NCBI GenBank assembly: GCA_946620035.1
Contig: CAMOMX010000024.1
Location: 1-25,492, forward strand
DNA: 25,492 nucleotides
Source: CAG-791 sp003447895
GTDB lineage: Bacteria > Bacillota > Clostridia > Lachnospirales > Lachnospiraceae
Direction of reading: 5' to 3'
Part shown: positions 8,446 to 15,764 of the stretch, in pieces
Layout of the letters: each line of letters starts with the position of its first letter
Numbering within the stretch: position 1 is the first letter of the stretch
Translations under genes and position numbers: made by a program
The notes under the pieces: generated by a model
What the model saw: the letters and a program-made list of their open reading frames with translations, nothing else
Told to the model about the DNA's origin: nothing
Databases searched by the model: none

Positions 8446-10482
8446 GTGAGCAGAAAAAGGGTAGTTAAAGGGAAAAATACCCGCGGAGGAATCAGAAGGT
8501 TCACTATTAGTATGCAGATCAAGCTGGTGGTACTATTATCTATAGTGCTGCTGGCTTTTGTGTACTTAGGGGGCAGAATTTTCCTCATCAACCGGGACAA
8601 CGGGCAGGCCTATACGATGCAGGTCCTTTCGCAGCAGGCGTATGAGAATCAGACGATCCCTTTCAAGAGAGGGAAGATCATGGACTCCAAGGGAACGGTT
8701 CTCGCGGACAGCCAGCTGGTCTACAACATCATCGTAGATGCCAAGCAGATCAACAGCAAGAGAGAGCTCTATCTGGAGCCGACTCTTGACGCTTTGGAGC
8801 GCCTTGGAGTCAACAGAAACCGGATCAAGGAGTATATCACCAACAATCCCGACTCGCAGTATTATATCGCGCTGAAAAATCTCCCCTATCAGGACAAGAA
8901 AGAATATGATGAGGAGATCGCGGCCGGGATCGCACGGGAGAAGGAGGAGGAAGTCGCGCCGGAGAAACAGGTCTACAGCAACGTAAAGGGGATCTGGTTT
9001 GAGAGCGGCTATGTGAGATTCTATCCCCATGGAAATCTGGCGTGCAACGTTCTCGGCTTTTCGGGAACCGGAAACGTCGGGACCGGAGGCCTGGAAGAAT
9101 ACTACAACGATACCCTCAACGGCACGGAGGGAAGAAAATACGGCTATCTGGACGAGGGCTCCAATGTGGAGCAGACCATGATCGAGGCCAAGGACGGAAA
9201 CAACCTGGTCCTGACGATCGACTCCAACATTCAGAGTATCGTGCAGAAGTATCTGACCAAGCACGACGAGGAGTACAAGAATTTTGATCATCCCGGCAAC
9301 GGGAGCAATAACGCGGCGTGCATCGTGATGGACGTCAACAACGGCGATATCCTTGCTATGGCGGGGACACCGTTCTATGATCCGAACCAGCCGTCTGACC
9401 TGGCGGCTCTTGTCGGCATGCCGAAGCTCGACGCAAATGATGAGCCGGCGGATTCCTGGCTCACTTATACGGATCTTCTCACGATGTCGGATGAGGATAA
9501 GCCGCGCTATCTGAACGCGCTTTGGAGAAACTTCTGCATCAGTGATACCTATGAGCCAGGTTCCACGGCGAAGCCGTTTACGGTGGCGACCGGACTTGAG
9601 ACAGGAACGATTGATCCGGATGACACGTTTTACTGCAACGGATTTAAGTATGTGGACGGATTTGAGATCAAGTGCCACAACCGGGAAGGTGACGGGCTCT
9701 TATCGGTCTCTCAGGCAGTAGAGAGATCCTGCAACGTGGCGCTTATGGAGATGGCGTTCCAGGAGGGGAAAGAAAACTTCACCAAGTTCCAGAATATCTT
9801 CAATTTCGGGCTTAAGACAGGCATCGATCTTGCGGACGAGGCCAGGACAGACAGCTTTATGTCCGACTCGACCATGACGGATTCCATGCTCGCGACGAAT
9901 GCTTTCGGGCAGAACTTCAATGTGACGATGATCCAGATGATCACAGGGTTCTGTTCTATGATCAACGGCGGCAATTACTATGAGCCCCATATAGTCAAGA
10001 AGATCACAAGCCCCGGCGGCACCACGATCAGGACGATCGAGCCGAGGCTCCTCAAAAAGACGGTTTCCGAACAGACCAGCGAACTGATCAGGGAGTATAC
10101 GATCCAGGTCGTCGAGGGGGAATACGGAACCGGTGAAACGGCAAGACCCGCCGGATACAGGATCGGCGGAAAGACGGGAACTGCGGAGACGATCCCGAGA
10201 GGAAACGACGAGTACGTCGTATCCTTTATGGGCTACGCGCCTGCGGAAGACCCGCAGATCGCAGTCTATGTAGTTGTTGACAGAGCAAACTTTGAGAATC
10301 AGGACGACGCGACTTTTGCAACTGTTATCGTTCGCAGTATCATGCAGGAAGTGCTTCCTTATCTCAATATTTATATGTCAGAGCCGGTGACGGACGAGGA
10401 GCGGGAAGAACTCGACGAGCTCGGGCTCGCCGTAACCTATACAGGCGATGAATCCCCGGAGAAGTGGGAGAAAGAGGACTAG
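8446..10482 (+). CDS. ftsI: Septal class B penicillin-binding protein (FtsI/SpoVD type transpeptidase)
   Basis: This D,D-transpeptidase crosslinks septal peptidoglycan. The 678-residue protein has a basic N-terminus, one membrane anchor near residues 27-46, and a class B dimerisation region beginning RGKIMDSKGTVLA. The transpeptidase domain has S373-T-A-K376 (nucleophile Ser373), S428-C-N430 and K576-T-G578. There are no C-terminal PASTA domains, unlike many SpoVD/PBP2x proteins. An acidic tail ends the protein. The start is GTG 8446 with AAGGGA 6 nt upstream, 66 bases after ftsL. The stop directly precedes mraY (1 base), so the two are co-translated. It could be the vegetative FtsI or a SpoVD-type paralogue. 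The dcw location favours the division role. Confidence 0.96.
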   Translation: MSRKRVVKGKNTRGGIRRFTISMQIKLVVLLSIVLLAFVYLGGRIFLINRDNGQAYTMQVLSQQAYENQTIPFKRGKIMDSKGTVLADSQLVYNIIVDAKQINSKRELYLEPTLDALERLGVNRNRIKEYITNNPDSQYYIALKNLPYQDKKEYDEEIAAGIAREKEEEVAPEKQVYSNVKGIWFESGYVRFYPHGNLACNVLGFSGTGNVGTGGLEEYYNDTLNGTEGRKYGYLDEGSNVEQTMIEAKDGNNLVLTIDSNIQSIVQKYLTKHDEEYKNFDHPGNGSNNAACIVMDVNNGDILAMAGTPFYDPNQPSDLAALVGMPKLDANDEPADSWLTYTDLLTMSDEDKPRYLNALWRNFCISDTYEPGSTAKPFTVATGLETGTIDPDDTFYCNGFKYVDGFEIKCHNREGDGLLSVSQAVERSCNVALMEMAFQEGKENFTKFQNIFNFGLKTGIDLADEARTDSFMSDSTMTDSMLATNAFGQNFNVTMIQMITGFCSMINGGNYYEPHIVKKITSPGGTTIRTIEPRLLKKTVSEQTSELIREYTIQVVEGEYGTGETARPAGYRIGGKTGTAETIPRGNDEYVVSFMGYAPAEDPQIAVYVVVDRANFENQDDATFATVIVRSIMQEVLPYLNIYMSEPVTDEEREELDELGLAVTYTGDESPEKWEKED

Positions 10483-10483
10483 T

Positions 10484-11461
10484 ATGCAGAGTGGAATGAA
10501 GTACATTACGGTAATCTTACCTATGCTGATCGCATTTGCTGTCAGTGCCGTGTCAGGGAAATTCCTGATTCCCTTTTTGGTGAAGATCAAGGCGGGACAG
10601 ACTGAGAGAACGGAAGGACTTCAGAGCCATCTGAAAAAGACCGGTACGCCGAACATGGGCGGAATTATGATCCTTCTCGGGCTGGCGGCGGGAAGCTTGT
10701 GTATGGCCGGCAGCTGCCCTGAAGTGATCCCGATTCTGATCCTGACAATCGGATTTGGTATAGTCGGTTTTGTAGATGATTATCTCAAAGTGATCCATAA
10801 AAGCTCTGACGGACTTTCGGCCAAACAAAAACTTGTGCTGCAGATCCTGATCGCTGCGCTCGTTGCTTTCTATATCGTATATGTCAGCAAGGTTGATCTG
10901 GCCATGAAAGTTCCGTTTGTTCCCGGCGCGTTTCTGGACCTGAAGCTGCTTGGGATTCCTGCTTTCCTGTTTGTGTCTGTAGCTACCGTGAACGGCACAA
11001 ATCTCACTGACGGCGTGGACGGGCTGGCCGGCTGCGTAACTGTGGCAGTAGCGCTCTTTTTCACCATCGCGGCAATCTTTTCGGGATCCGGCGCGGCTGC
11101 ATCCGGCGGCGCAATGATCGGAGCCCTGCTCGGTTTCCTTTTATATAATGCGCACCGCGCGAAGATCTTTATGGGAGACACGGGTGCCCTGGCTCTGGGA
11201 GGGTTTGTCACTGCAATGGCCTATATGCTTCAGCTGCCGCTTTTTATCCCGATCGTCGGAATTATCTATGTGATCGAAGCGGTATCGGTGATCATCCAGG
11301 TGACTTACTATAAAAAGACAGGCGGAAAGAGATTCTTCAGAATGGCCCCGATCCATCATCATTTTGAAAAAGGGGGCTGGGGAGAAGTTCGGGTTGTCGC
11401 TGTTTTTACGATCATAACGGTGATCATGTGTGCTATTGCGATTTTGGGCCTGTGGGCTTAA
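10484..11461 (+). CDS. mraY: Phospho-N-acetylmuramoyl-pentapeptide transferase MraY
   Basis: MraY makes lipid I from UDP-MurNAc-pentapeptide and undecaprenyl phosphate in the membrane. The product from ATG 10484 is 325 residues with about ten hydrophobic helices. Diagnostic motifs in order are KKTGTPNMGGIMILLG, GFVDDYLKV (Mg-binding aspartates), NLTDGVDGLA, MGDTGALALGG and the cytoplasmic loop MAPIHHHFEKGGWGE. ATG 10484 is preferred because AGAGGA lies 5 nt upstream and the codon begins 1 base after the ftsI stop. ATG 10496 is also possible. Unlike most dcw clusters, murD does not follow. Confidence 0.97.
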   Translation: MQSGMKYITVILPMLIAFAVSAVSGKFLIPFLVKIKAGQTERTEGLQSHLKKTGTPNMGGIMILLGLAAGSLCMAGSCPEVIPILILTIGFGIVGFVDDYLKVIHKSSDGLSAKQKLVLQILIAALVAFYIVYVSKVDLAMKVPFVPGAFLDLKLLGIPAFLFVSVATVNGTNLTDGVDGLAGCVTVAVALFFTIAAIFSGSGAAASGGAMIGALLGFLLYNAHRAKIFMGDTGALALGGFVTAMAYMLQLPLFIPIVGIIYVIEAVSVIIQVTYYKKTGGKRFFRMAPIHHHFEKGGWGEVRVVAVFTIITVIMCAIAILGLWA

Positions 11462-11462
11462 G

Positions 11463-11522
11463 ATGATAAAACAGCCGGACAGTTCCGGCACTTCAGCCCG
11501 CTCTGCGGGCTTTGACGGCTGA
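11463..11522 (+). other. mraY-ftsW junction: two hairpins and a 19-codon mini-ORF
   Basis: Starting 1 base after the mraY stop, an ATG opens a 19-codon frame (MIKQPDSSGTSARSAGFDG) ending in TGA at 11520. It has no clear Shine-Dalgarno of its own but could be reached by coupling. Two hairpins overlap it: GCCGGA/TCCGGC at 11474-11489, and a perfect 7-bp stem AGCCCGC/GCGGGCT with a TCT loop at 11495-11511 followed by only three T. Whether it is translated, an attenuator, a processing site or just spacer is not known. Confidence 0.35.
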
Positions 11523-11546
11523 CATTTTCGGAAAGATACAGGTGTA

Positions 11547-12737
11547 ATGGGCGGACTGATTAAGAGAGTGAAGAATATATTCGGGGAGAGAAGAGGACTG
11601 ATGGACTACAGTCTTCTTTTCATTGTGCTGTTCCTTCTGGGGTTCGGGCTTGTCATGCTGTATTCCACGAGTTCCTATGACGCGCTGGTGAACCACGGCA
11701 GTTCCACCTATTTCCTCGAAAAGCAGATGCTCTACACAGGCCTTGGACTGGGGCTTATGGCGTTCGTGTCCAAAATCCCCTATACCTTTTGGAAAAAGAC
11801 CTCTCTGGCGGTGTATATCATTTCGATCGTTTTGGTCGCCCTCGTCATTCCGTTCGGCGTCAAAGTAAACGGCGCGAAGAGGTGGCTCAAATTCCCTGTG
11901 ATCCCGATGCGCCTTCAGCCGGCGGAAGTGGCCAAGATCGGCGTCATCATCTGCTGCGCCATGATCATCGAATGGCTGGGCAGAAGGCGGATCTCCAGTA
12001 TTCCAGGGTTTCTGCTCACAATGTTTCCCGCGGTCTTTGCCGGAGTTCTGATCTGGAAGATCACGGACAACCTCAGCTCGGCGATCATCGTTGTCATGAT
12101 CGGCTTTGGAATGCTGTTTGTGGCAAGCCCGGACTATCTGAAATTTTTTGCCATGGGAGGCGCTGCGGTCGGAGTGGCTGTCCTGTGGGTCAGGCATGTC
12201 GTCAACTCGGCGGACACACAGTCCCTGGATTTTCGAAGCGAGAGAATCCTGGCCTGGCTCGATCCGCAGGCTTACGCGGGAGGAAAGGGATACCAGACGA
12301 TCCAGTCGCTCTACGCGATCGGATCGGGCGGAATCTTCGGGAAAGGCCTTGGACAGAGCATGCAGAAGCTGGGCTTTATTCCGGAGGCGCAGAATGATAT
12401 GATCTTTTCGATCATCTGTGAGGAACTTGGTTTGTTCGGGGCAATCAGCATTATGCTGATGTTCGTCCTTCTGCTCTGGCGGTTTATGATGATCGCCAAT
12501 AACGCCGATGACTTCTACGGCGCTATGCTTGTCGTGGGCGTAATCTGCCATATTGCTGTTCAGGTCATCCTCAACATTGCGGTCGTTACGAATACGATTC
12601 CGAATACCGGTGTTACGCTCCCGTTTATCAGCTACGGAGGATCTTCGGTCTTCTTTCTGTTAAGCGAAATCGGAATAGTCATGAGCGTGGCGAGGGGACT
12701 CAGTAGAAGAGAGCTCGAGAAAATGGGAGAGGACTGA
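11547..12737 (+). CDS. ftsW: SEDS-family septal peptidoglycan polymerase FtsW
   Basis: FtsW is the glycosyltransferase partner of FtsI. The 396-residue product has about nine or ten membrane helices. Family signatures are LQPAEVAKI, QNDMIFSIICEELGLFGA (Asp284 sits where the SEDS catalytic aspartate is expected) and FISYGGSSV near the C-terminus. ATG 11547 has only a weak AGGTG nearby. ATG 11601 (378 residues, MDYSLLFIV) has AGAGGA just upstream and matches where many homologues begin, so the start is uncertain. SpoVE is the close alternative. Position between mraY and ftsQ supports the division enzyme. The stop lies 5 bases before ftsQ. Confidence 0.95.
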   Translation: MGGLIKRVKNIFGERRGLMDYSLLFIVLFLLGFGLVMLYSTSSYDALVNHGSSTYFLEKQMLYTGLGLGLMAFVSKIPYTFWKKTSLAVYIISIVLVALVIPFGVKVNGAKRWLKFPVIPMRLQPAEVAKIGVIICCAMIIEWLGRRRISSIPGFLLTMFPAVFAGVLIWKITDNLSSAIIVVMIGFGMLFVASPDYLKFFAMGGAAVGVAVLWVRHVVNSADTQSLDFRSERILAWLDPQAYAGGKGYQTIQSLYAIGSGGIFGKGLGQSMQKLGFIPEAQNDMIFSIICEELGLFGAISIMLMFVLLLWRFMMIANNADDFYGAMLVVGVICHIAVQVILNIAVVTNTIPNTGVTLPFISYGGSSVFFLLSEIGIVMSVARGLSRRELEKMGED

Positions 12738-12742
12738 GAGGA

Positions 12743-14158
12743 ATGACGAACAGAGAGACCGACAGGGACAAGAGCACGGGGCCGGGCACCGGGGATCCTA
12801 TAGAGGAATCCTTCGCAAGTCCGGAGATCGACAATATAGAGTCTGATTTCGGGGATCTGGACATCAGTGACCTGGAATTCGGAAACATCGGCCGGTTATC
12901 GGATCCTGAGCCGCGGGAGGCGGAATCTTCACAGGATGAACAGGCGACAGAACCGTCTTCCGGCAAAGAGCAGGGACAAAGGAAAGAGCCTGCCGAACCG
13001 GAAAAAGACGCGGGTGAAGAGGCGAAGGACCGGGGCGAAAATATGACCGATCAGGCCAGGGGCGGAGACGCGCCCGTAAAGAGCGGCGGGGAAACGCCGG
13101 AGACTTCTGAGGAAACGACGAAGCCTTTGGAGGAGAGCCCGGGGATTCCGGAGGTAAACCCGAAAACTCCGGAAGAAAGTCCAAAGACTCAGGAGGAAAA
13201 GCCGGAGACTCCGGAAGAAACGCCAAAGAAGCGGGACAAAGAGCCGCAGGCGGCCGACGGGGACGCCGACATGAAGATCCGGGTCAGTAAGAAAAAAAAG
13301 CGGGTGGAATCCGGGGACGGAGACAGGAAGCGCGACCCGGAGAAAGAAGACGACGGCGATCACAAGGCCCGCCGCGTCAGGAAAAGAAAAAAACCGGTTC
13401 CGGAGCCGGAGTACGATGACGAGGAAGACGAGGAACTGGAGGAGGAGAGGGCGAGCAACCGGGCCTGGCTGATCTTTCTTCTTGTGAGTTCCCTGGTCGC
13501 AGCAGCAGTCCTCGGACTCTATTACGGATGTACAGTCAGGAGTGTCACGGTAAAGGGAAACACGCTTTATACCAGCGAGGAGATCGCGAAGTATGTGATC
13601 AGCGATGATTCGCAGCTGCGGCACAATACAGCGTTTCTGACCGTGCTCTATCACACGCCGTTTGCGCCGCCGATTCCGTTTATCGAAAAGACGGAAGTTG
13701 TGCCGACAAGTTATGACGCGATCGAGATCAGGGTGAAGGAGAAGGAACTGGCGGCCTATATCCCGTATGGCGGACGAAATATCTACTTCGACGCAGACGG
13801 CATCGTCATGGAGAATTCTCCGCTCACAGTAAAAGGTGTGACCTATGTGACCGGAATCACCCTCAATCAGGCGGAGATCGGAATGCCGCTTAGCTCAGAG
13901 AACAGCGGCGGGCTCATTCTGATCCTGGATGCCCTGCAGATCCTCAGGAAGTACGAGATCAAGGCGGAGAGCGTCGTTCTCACCAAGAGCGGCGGCGTCA
14001 CAATGTTTATGGACAACATCCGGGTGATCCTGGGGCGGAGTGATTTTGAGCTCAAGATCGCCAAGATCGCACAGCTTCGTCCCTATCTGGAGGGGCGCGA
14101 GGGGACGATCGACCTGACGAATTACAGCTCGTCGGACCAGAATATCATATTGAAATAA
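12743..14158 (+). CDS. ftsQ: FtsQ/DivIB division protein with long disordered N-terminal region
   Basis: The protein has 471 residues, compared with roughly 250-300 in most DivIB/FtsQ proteins. Residues 1-240 are cytoplasmic, low-complexity and highly charged: an acidic start, degenerate ETPEE/PKTPEESPK repeats near 116-168, then basic KKKKR-type runs and an acidic patch. One membrane helix lies at about 241-263 (AWLIFLLVSSLVAAAVLGLYY). The POTRA-like domain at about 266-335 begins SVTVKGNTLYTSEEI, and the beta domain fills the C-terminus with IPYGGRNIYFDADGIVMENS. DivIB stabilises FtsL/DivIC and regulates the septal synthase. ATG 12743 follows the ftsW stop by 5 bases with GAGAGG-type sequence before it. 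The last gene before the ftsZ promoter. Confidence 0.9.
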   Translation: MTNRETDRDKSTGPGTGDPIEESFASPEIDNIESDFGDLDISDLEFGNIGRLSDPEPREAESSQDEQATEPSSGKEQGQRKEPAEPEKDAGEEAKDRGENMTDQARGGDAPVKSGGETPETSEETTKPLEESPGIPEVNPKTPEESPKTQEEKPETPEETPKKRDKEPQAADGDADMKIRVSKKKKRVESGDGDRKRDPEKEDDGDHKARRVRKRKKPVPEPEYDDEEDEELEEERASNRAWLIFLLVSSLVAAAVLGLYYGCTVRSVTVKGNTLYTSEEIAKYVISDDSQLRHNTAFLTVLYHTPFAPPIPFIEKTEVVPTSYDAIEIRVKEKELAAYIPYGGRNIYFDADGIVMENSPLTVKGVTYVTGITLNQAEIGMPLSSENSGGLILILDALQILRKYEIKAESVVLTKSGGVTMFMDNIRVILGRSDFELKIAKIAQLRPYLEGREGTIDLTNYSSSDQNIILK

Positions 14159-14183
14159 TTTTGTAAAAATATCTAAACATCCA

Positions 14184-14212
14184 TTGATTATTTCAGAGTT
14201 CGATTGTATTAT
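14184..14212 (+). promoter_or_regulatory. ftsZ-proximal sigma-A promoter
   Basis: TTGATT (14184-14189) and TATTAT (14207-14212) are separated by 17 bp in an AT-rich 96-bp gap, about 40 bases upstream of the ftsZ start. This would let ftsZ be expressed apart from the rest of the dcw operon. No terminator is seen between ftsQ and here, so read-through is also likely. Confidence 0.75.
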
Positions 14213-14254
14213 TAGTTACGTGAATATTTATTTTTTAATAAGGAGGGGCCAACC

Positions 14255-15412
14255 GTGCTGGAAATCAAAACAAACGATACGGAACCGGCTTGCAAGATTA
14301 TAGTCGTTGGCGTTGGCGGAGCAGGCAACAACGCTGTTAACAGAATGGTAGATGTAGATGTAACAGGTGTTGAATTCATCGGTGTGAATACGGATGTACA
14401 GGCTCTGAATCTTTGCAGGGCTCCCAGACTCCTGCAGATCGGTGAGAAGCTGACGAAGGGACTTGGTGCCGGAGCACAGCCTGAGGTTGGCCAGAAGGCG
14501 GCTGAAGAGAGCGCTGATGAGATCCAGCAGGCGATCAAGGGCGCTGATATGGTTTTCGTAACCTGCGGTATGGGCGGCGGAACCGGAACAGGCGCAGCAC
14601 CTGTCGTTGCCAAGATTGCCAAGGATATGGGCATCCTGACGGTCGGTGTAGTCACAAAGCCTTTCAGCTTTGAGGCCAAGAACCGCATGCAGAAGGCGCT
14701 TGTCGGAATTGAGAATATCAAAGAGAACGTGGATACCCTGATCGTGATCCCCAACGACAAGCTTCTCGAGATCATGGACAGAAGGACAACCTTCCCCGAG
14801 GCTCTCAAGAAGGCGGATGAAGTTCTTCAGCAGTCCGTACAGGGAATTACAGACCTGATCAATGTTCCCTCGATCATCAATCTGGACTTCGCGGATGTCC
14901 AGACGGTCATGAGAGACAAGGGAATCGCGCATATCGGAATCGGCTACGGAAAGGGCGAGACGAAGGCTACAGACGCTGTCAAGATGGCAGTGGAGTCCCC
15001 TCTTCTGGATACAACAGTCAGCGGCGCTACGGATGTCATCATCAATATCTCCGGCGATATCTCCCTGGCAGATGCTTCCGACGCGGCAAGCTATGTTCAG
15101 GATCAGGCAGGTGATGATGTCAATATCATCTTCGGCGCTATGTACGATGACAGCAACACGGATTCCTGTGATGTCACGGTTATCGCAACCGGCATCGGAA
15201 GCAAGGATTCTGTTCCTTCCAGCTATCCCTTCAACAATTCGAACGTTCGCAAGGGAAACAGCCAGACCTTTAAGGGAACCGCTCAGAAGAGCAGAACCAC
15301 TCAGACCCAGAGCCCTCGCACCGGAAACGGAACAAGACCTGTGGCTCCGAAGAGCTCTGTGAAGCAGGAGAATCTGGATATCCCTTCCTTCCTCAGACAG
15401 CCCAGGAAGTGA
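14255..15412 (+). CDS. ftsZ: Cell division GTPase FtsZ
   Basis: FtsZ polymerises into the cytokinetic ring. The 385-residue protein has the tubulin signature GGGTGTG at residues 107-113, NTDVQAL near the N-terminus, and the T7 catalytic loop NLDFAD at 209-214. A linker rich in Ser, Thr, Arg and Gln follows. The C-terminal partner-binding peptide is DIPSFLR at 375-381. The start is GTG 14255, with AGGAGG 8 nt upstream. It reads as highly expressed, with a more restricted codon choice than the genes upstream. ftsA is absent from the cluster, so tethering by SepF is expected, as in other Gram-positives (inference). No terminator is evident before the tRNA promoter. Confidence 0.98.
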   Translation: MLEIKTNDTEPACKIIVVGVGGAGNNAVNRMVDVDVTGVEFIGVNTDVQALNLCRAPRLLQIGEKLTKGLGAGAQPEVGQKAAEESADEIQQAIKGADMVFVTCGMGGGTGTGAAPVVAKIAKDMGILTVGVVTKPFSFEAKNRMQKALVGIENIKENVDTLIVIPNDKLLEIMDRRTTFPEALKKADEVLQQSVQGITDLINVPSIINLDFADVQTVMRDKGIAHIGIGYGKGETKATDAVKMAVESPLLDTTVSGATDVIINISGDISLADASDAASYVQDQAGDDVNIIFGAMYDDSNTDSCDVTVIATGIGSKDSVPSSYPFNNSNVRKGNSQTFKGTAQKSRTTQTQSPRTGNGTRPVAPKSSVKQENLDIPSFLRQPRK

Positions 15413-15435
15413 TCGCAGAATCTGAATCTTAATAC

Positions 15436-15464
15436 TTGACAATTGGCGGCTGTCCGAATATAAT
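15436..15464 (+). promoter_or_regulatory. Perfect consensus promoter of tRNA-Ala
   Basis: TTGACA (15436-15441), a 17-bp spacer and TATAAT (15459-15464) match the sigma-A consensus at all twelve positions. The discriminator just downstream is GC-leaning (CGGGC), as often seen in stringently controlled stable-RNA promoters. Transcription should begin near 15471, about 13 bases before the mature tRNA. Confidence 0.92.
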
Positions 15465-15483
15465 AATCGGGCAGCTTGCTTTT

Positions 15484-15556
15484 GGGGATATAGCTCAGCT
15501 GGGAGAGCGCTGCGTTCGCAACGCAGAGGTCACGGGTTCGAATCCCGCTATCTCCA
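15484..15556 (+). tRNA. tRNA-Ala (anticodon CGC)
   Basis: The 73-nt cloverleaf runs from GGGGATA to the discriminator A. The 7-bp acceptor stem contains the G3-U70 wobble pair, the main alanine identity element. The D-arm is GCTC...GAGC. The anticodon stem is CTGCG/CGCAG with loop TTCGCAA, giving anticodon CGC (codon GCG). The T-arm holds TTCGAAT. The outermost T-stem pair appears as an A-C mismatch. The 3' CCA is not encoded (CGA follows the discriminator), so it must be added after transcription. Confidence 0.95.
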
Positions 15557-15573
15557 CGAATCATGGAAAAGAG

Positions 15574-15610
15574 AAAACCATAATGACGGAATCCGTCATT
15601 ATGGTTTTTT
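15574..15610. terminator. Strong bidirectional terminator after tRNA-Ala
   Basis: A 16-bp stem (15574-15589 with 15593-15608) with a 3-nt loop ends in a six-T run at 15605-15610 on the plus strand. On the minus strand the same hairpin is followed by TTTTCTCTTTT, so it can also terminate transcripts of the convergent FtsK-like gene. Confidence 0.9.
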
Positions 15611-15672
15611 CTTTTAAACTCATATGGGAAATCACCGCCAGAATAAACCGTCCCGGTCAAAAATCAGAAAAT

Positions 15673-15732
15673 TGTGGATAAATAAAGTGCATTTTCTAAA
15701 TGTTTTCCACAGAATAATCCACATTATCCACT
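15673..15732. promoter_or_regulatory. Cluster of four DnaA-box-like 9-mers
   Basis: Within 60 bases lie one perfect DnaA box on the minus strand (TGTGGATAA, 15673-15681, the complement of TTATCCACA) and three one-mismatch boxes on the plus strand: TTTTCCACA (15703-15711), TAATCCACA (15715-15723) and TTATCCACT (15724-15732). The last two are directly abutting. The stretch is AT-rich and lies in the gap between convergent transcription units (tRNA-Ala and the FtsK-like gene). No dnaA, dnaN or rpmH is near, so a DnaA-binding or titration site is more likely than the origin. Confidence 0.7.
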
Positions 15733-15764
15733 TTTTTGACAATTCTTCATGTTGACCGGTAAAG

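Noticed and set aside
11493..12551. 352-codon open frame on the minus strand opposite ftsW
   Set aside because: Extremely His/Asp/Arg-rich peptide, the usual shadow of a membrane-protein gene read backwards.
14228..15442. 404-codon open frame on the minus strand opposite ftsZ
   Set aside because: It lies entirely antisense to ftsZ, which has clear motifs. The predicted peptide has no recognisable family and arises from codon bias of the real gene.
15673..15732. Chromosome origin of replication (oriC)
   Set aside because: DnaA boxes are present, but dnaA, dnaN, rpmH, recF or gyrB are not nearby and the boxes are too few. A DnaA-binding cluster is more likely.
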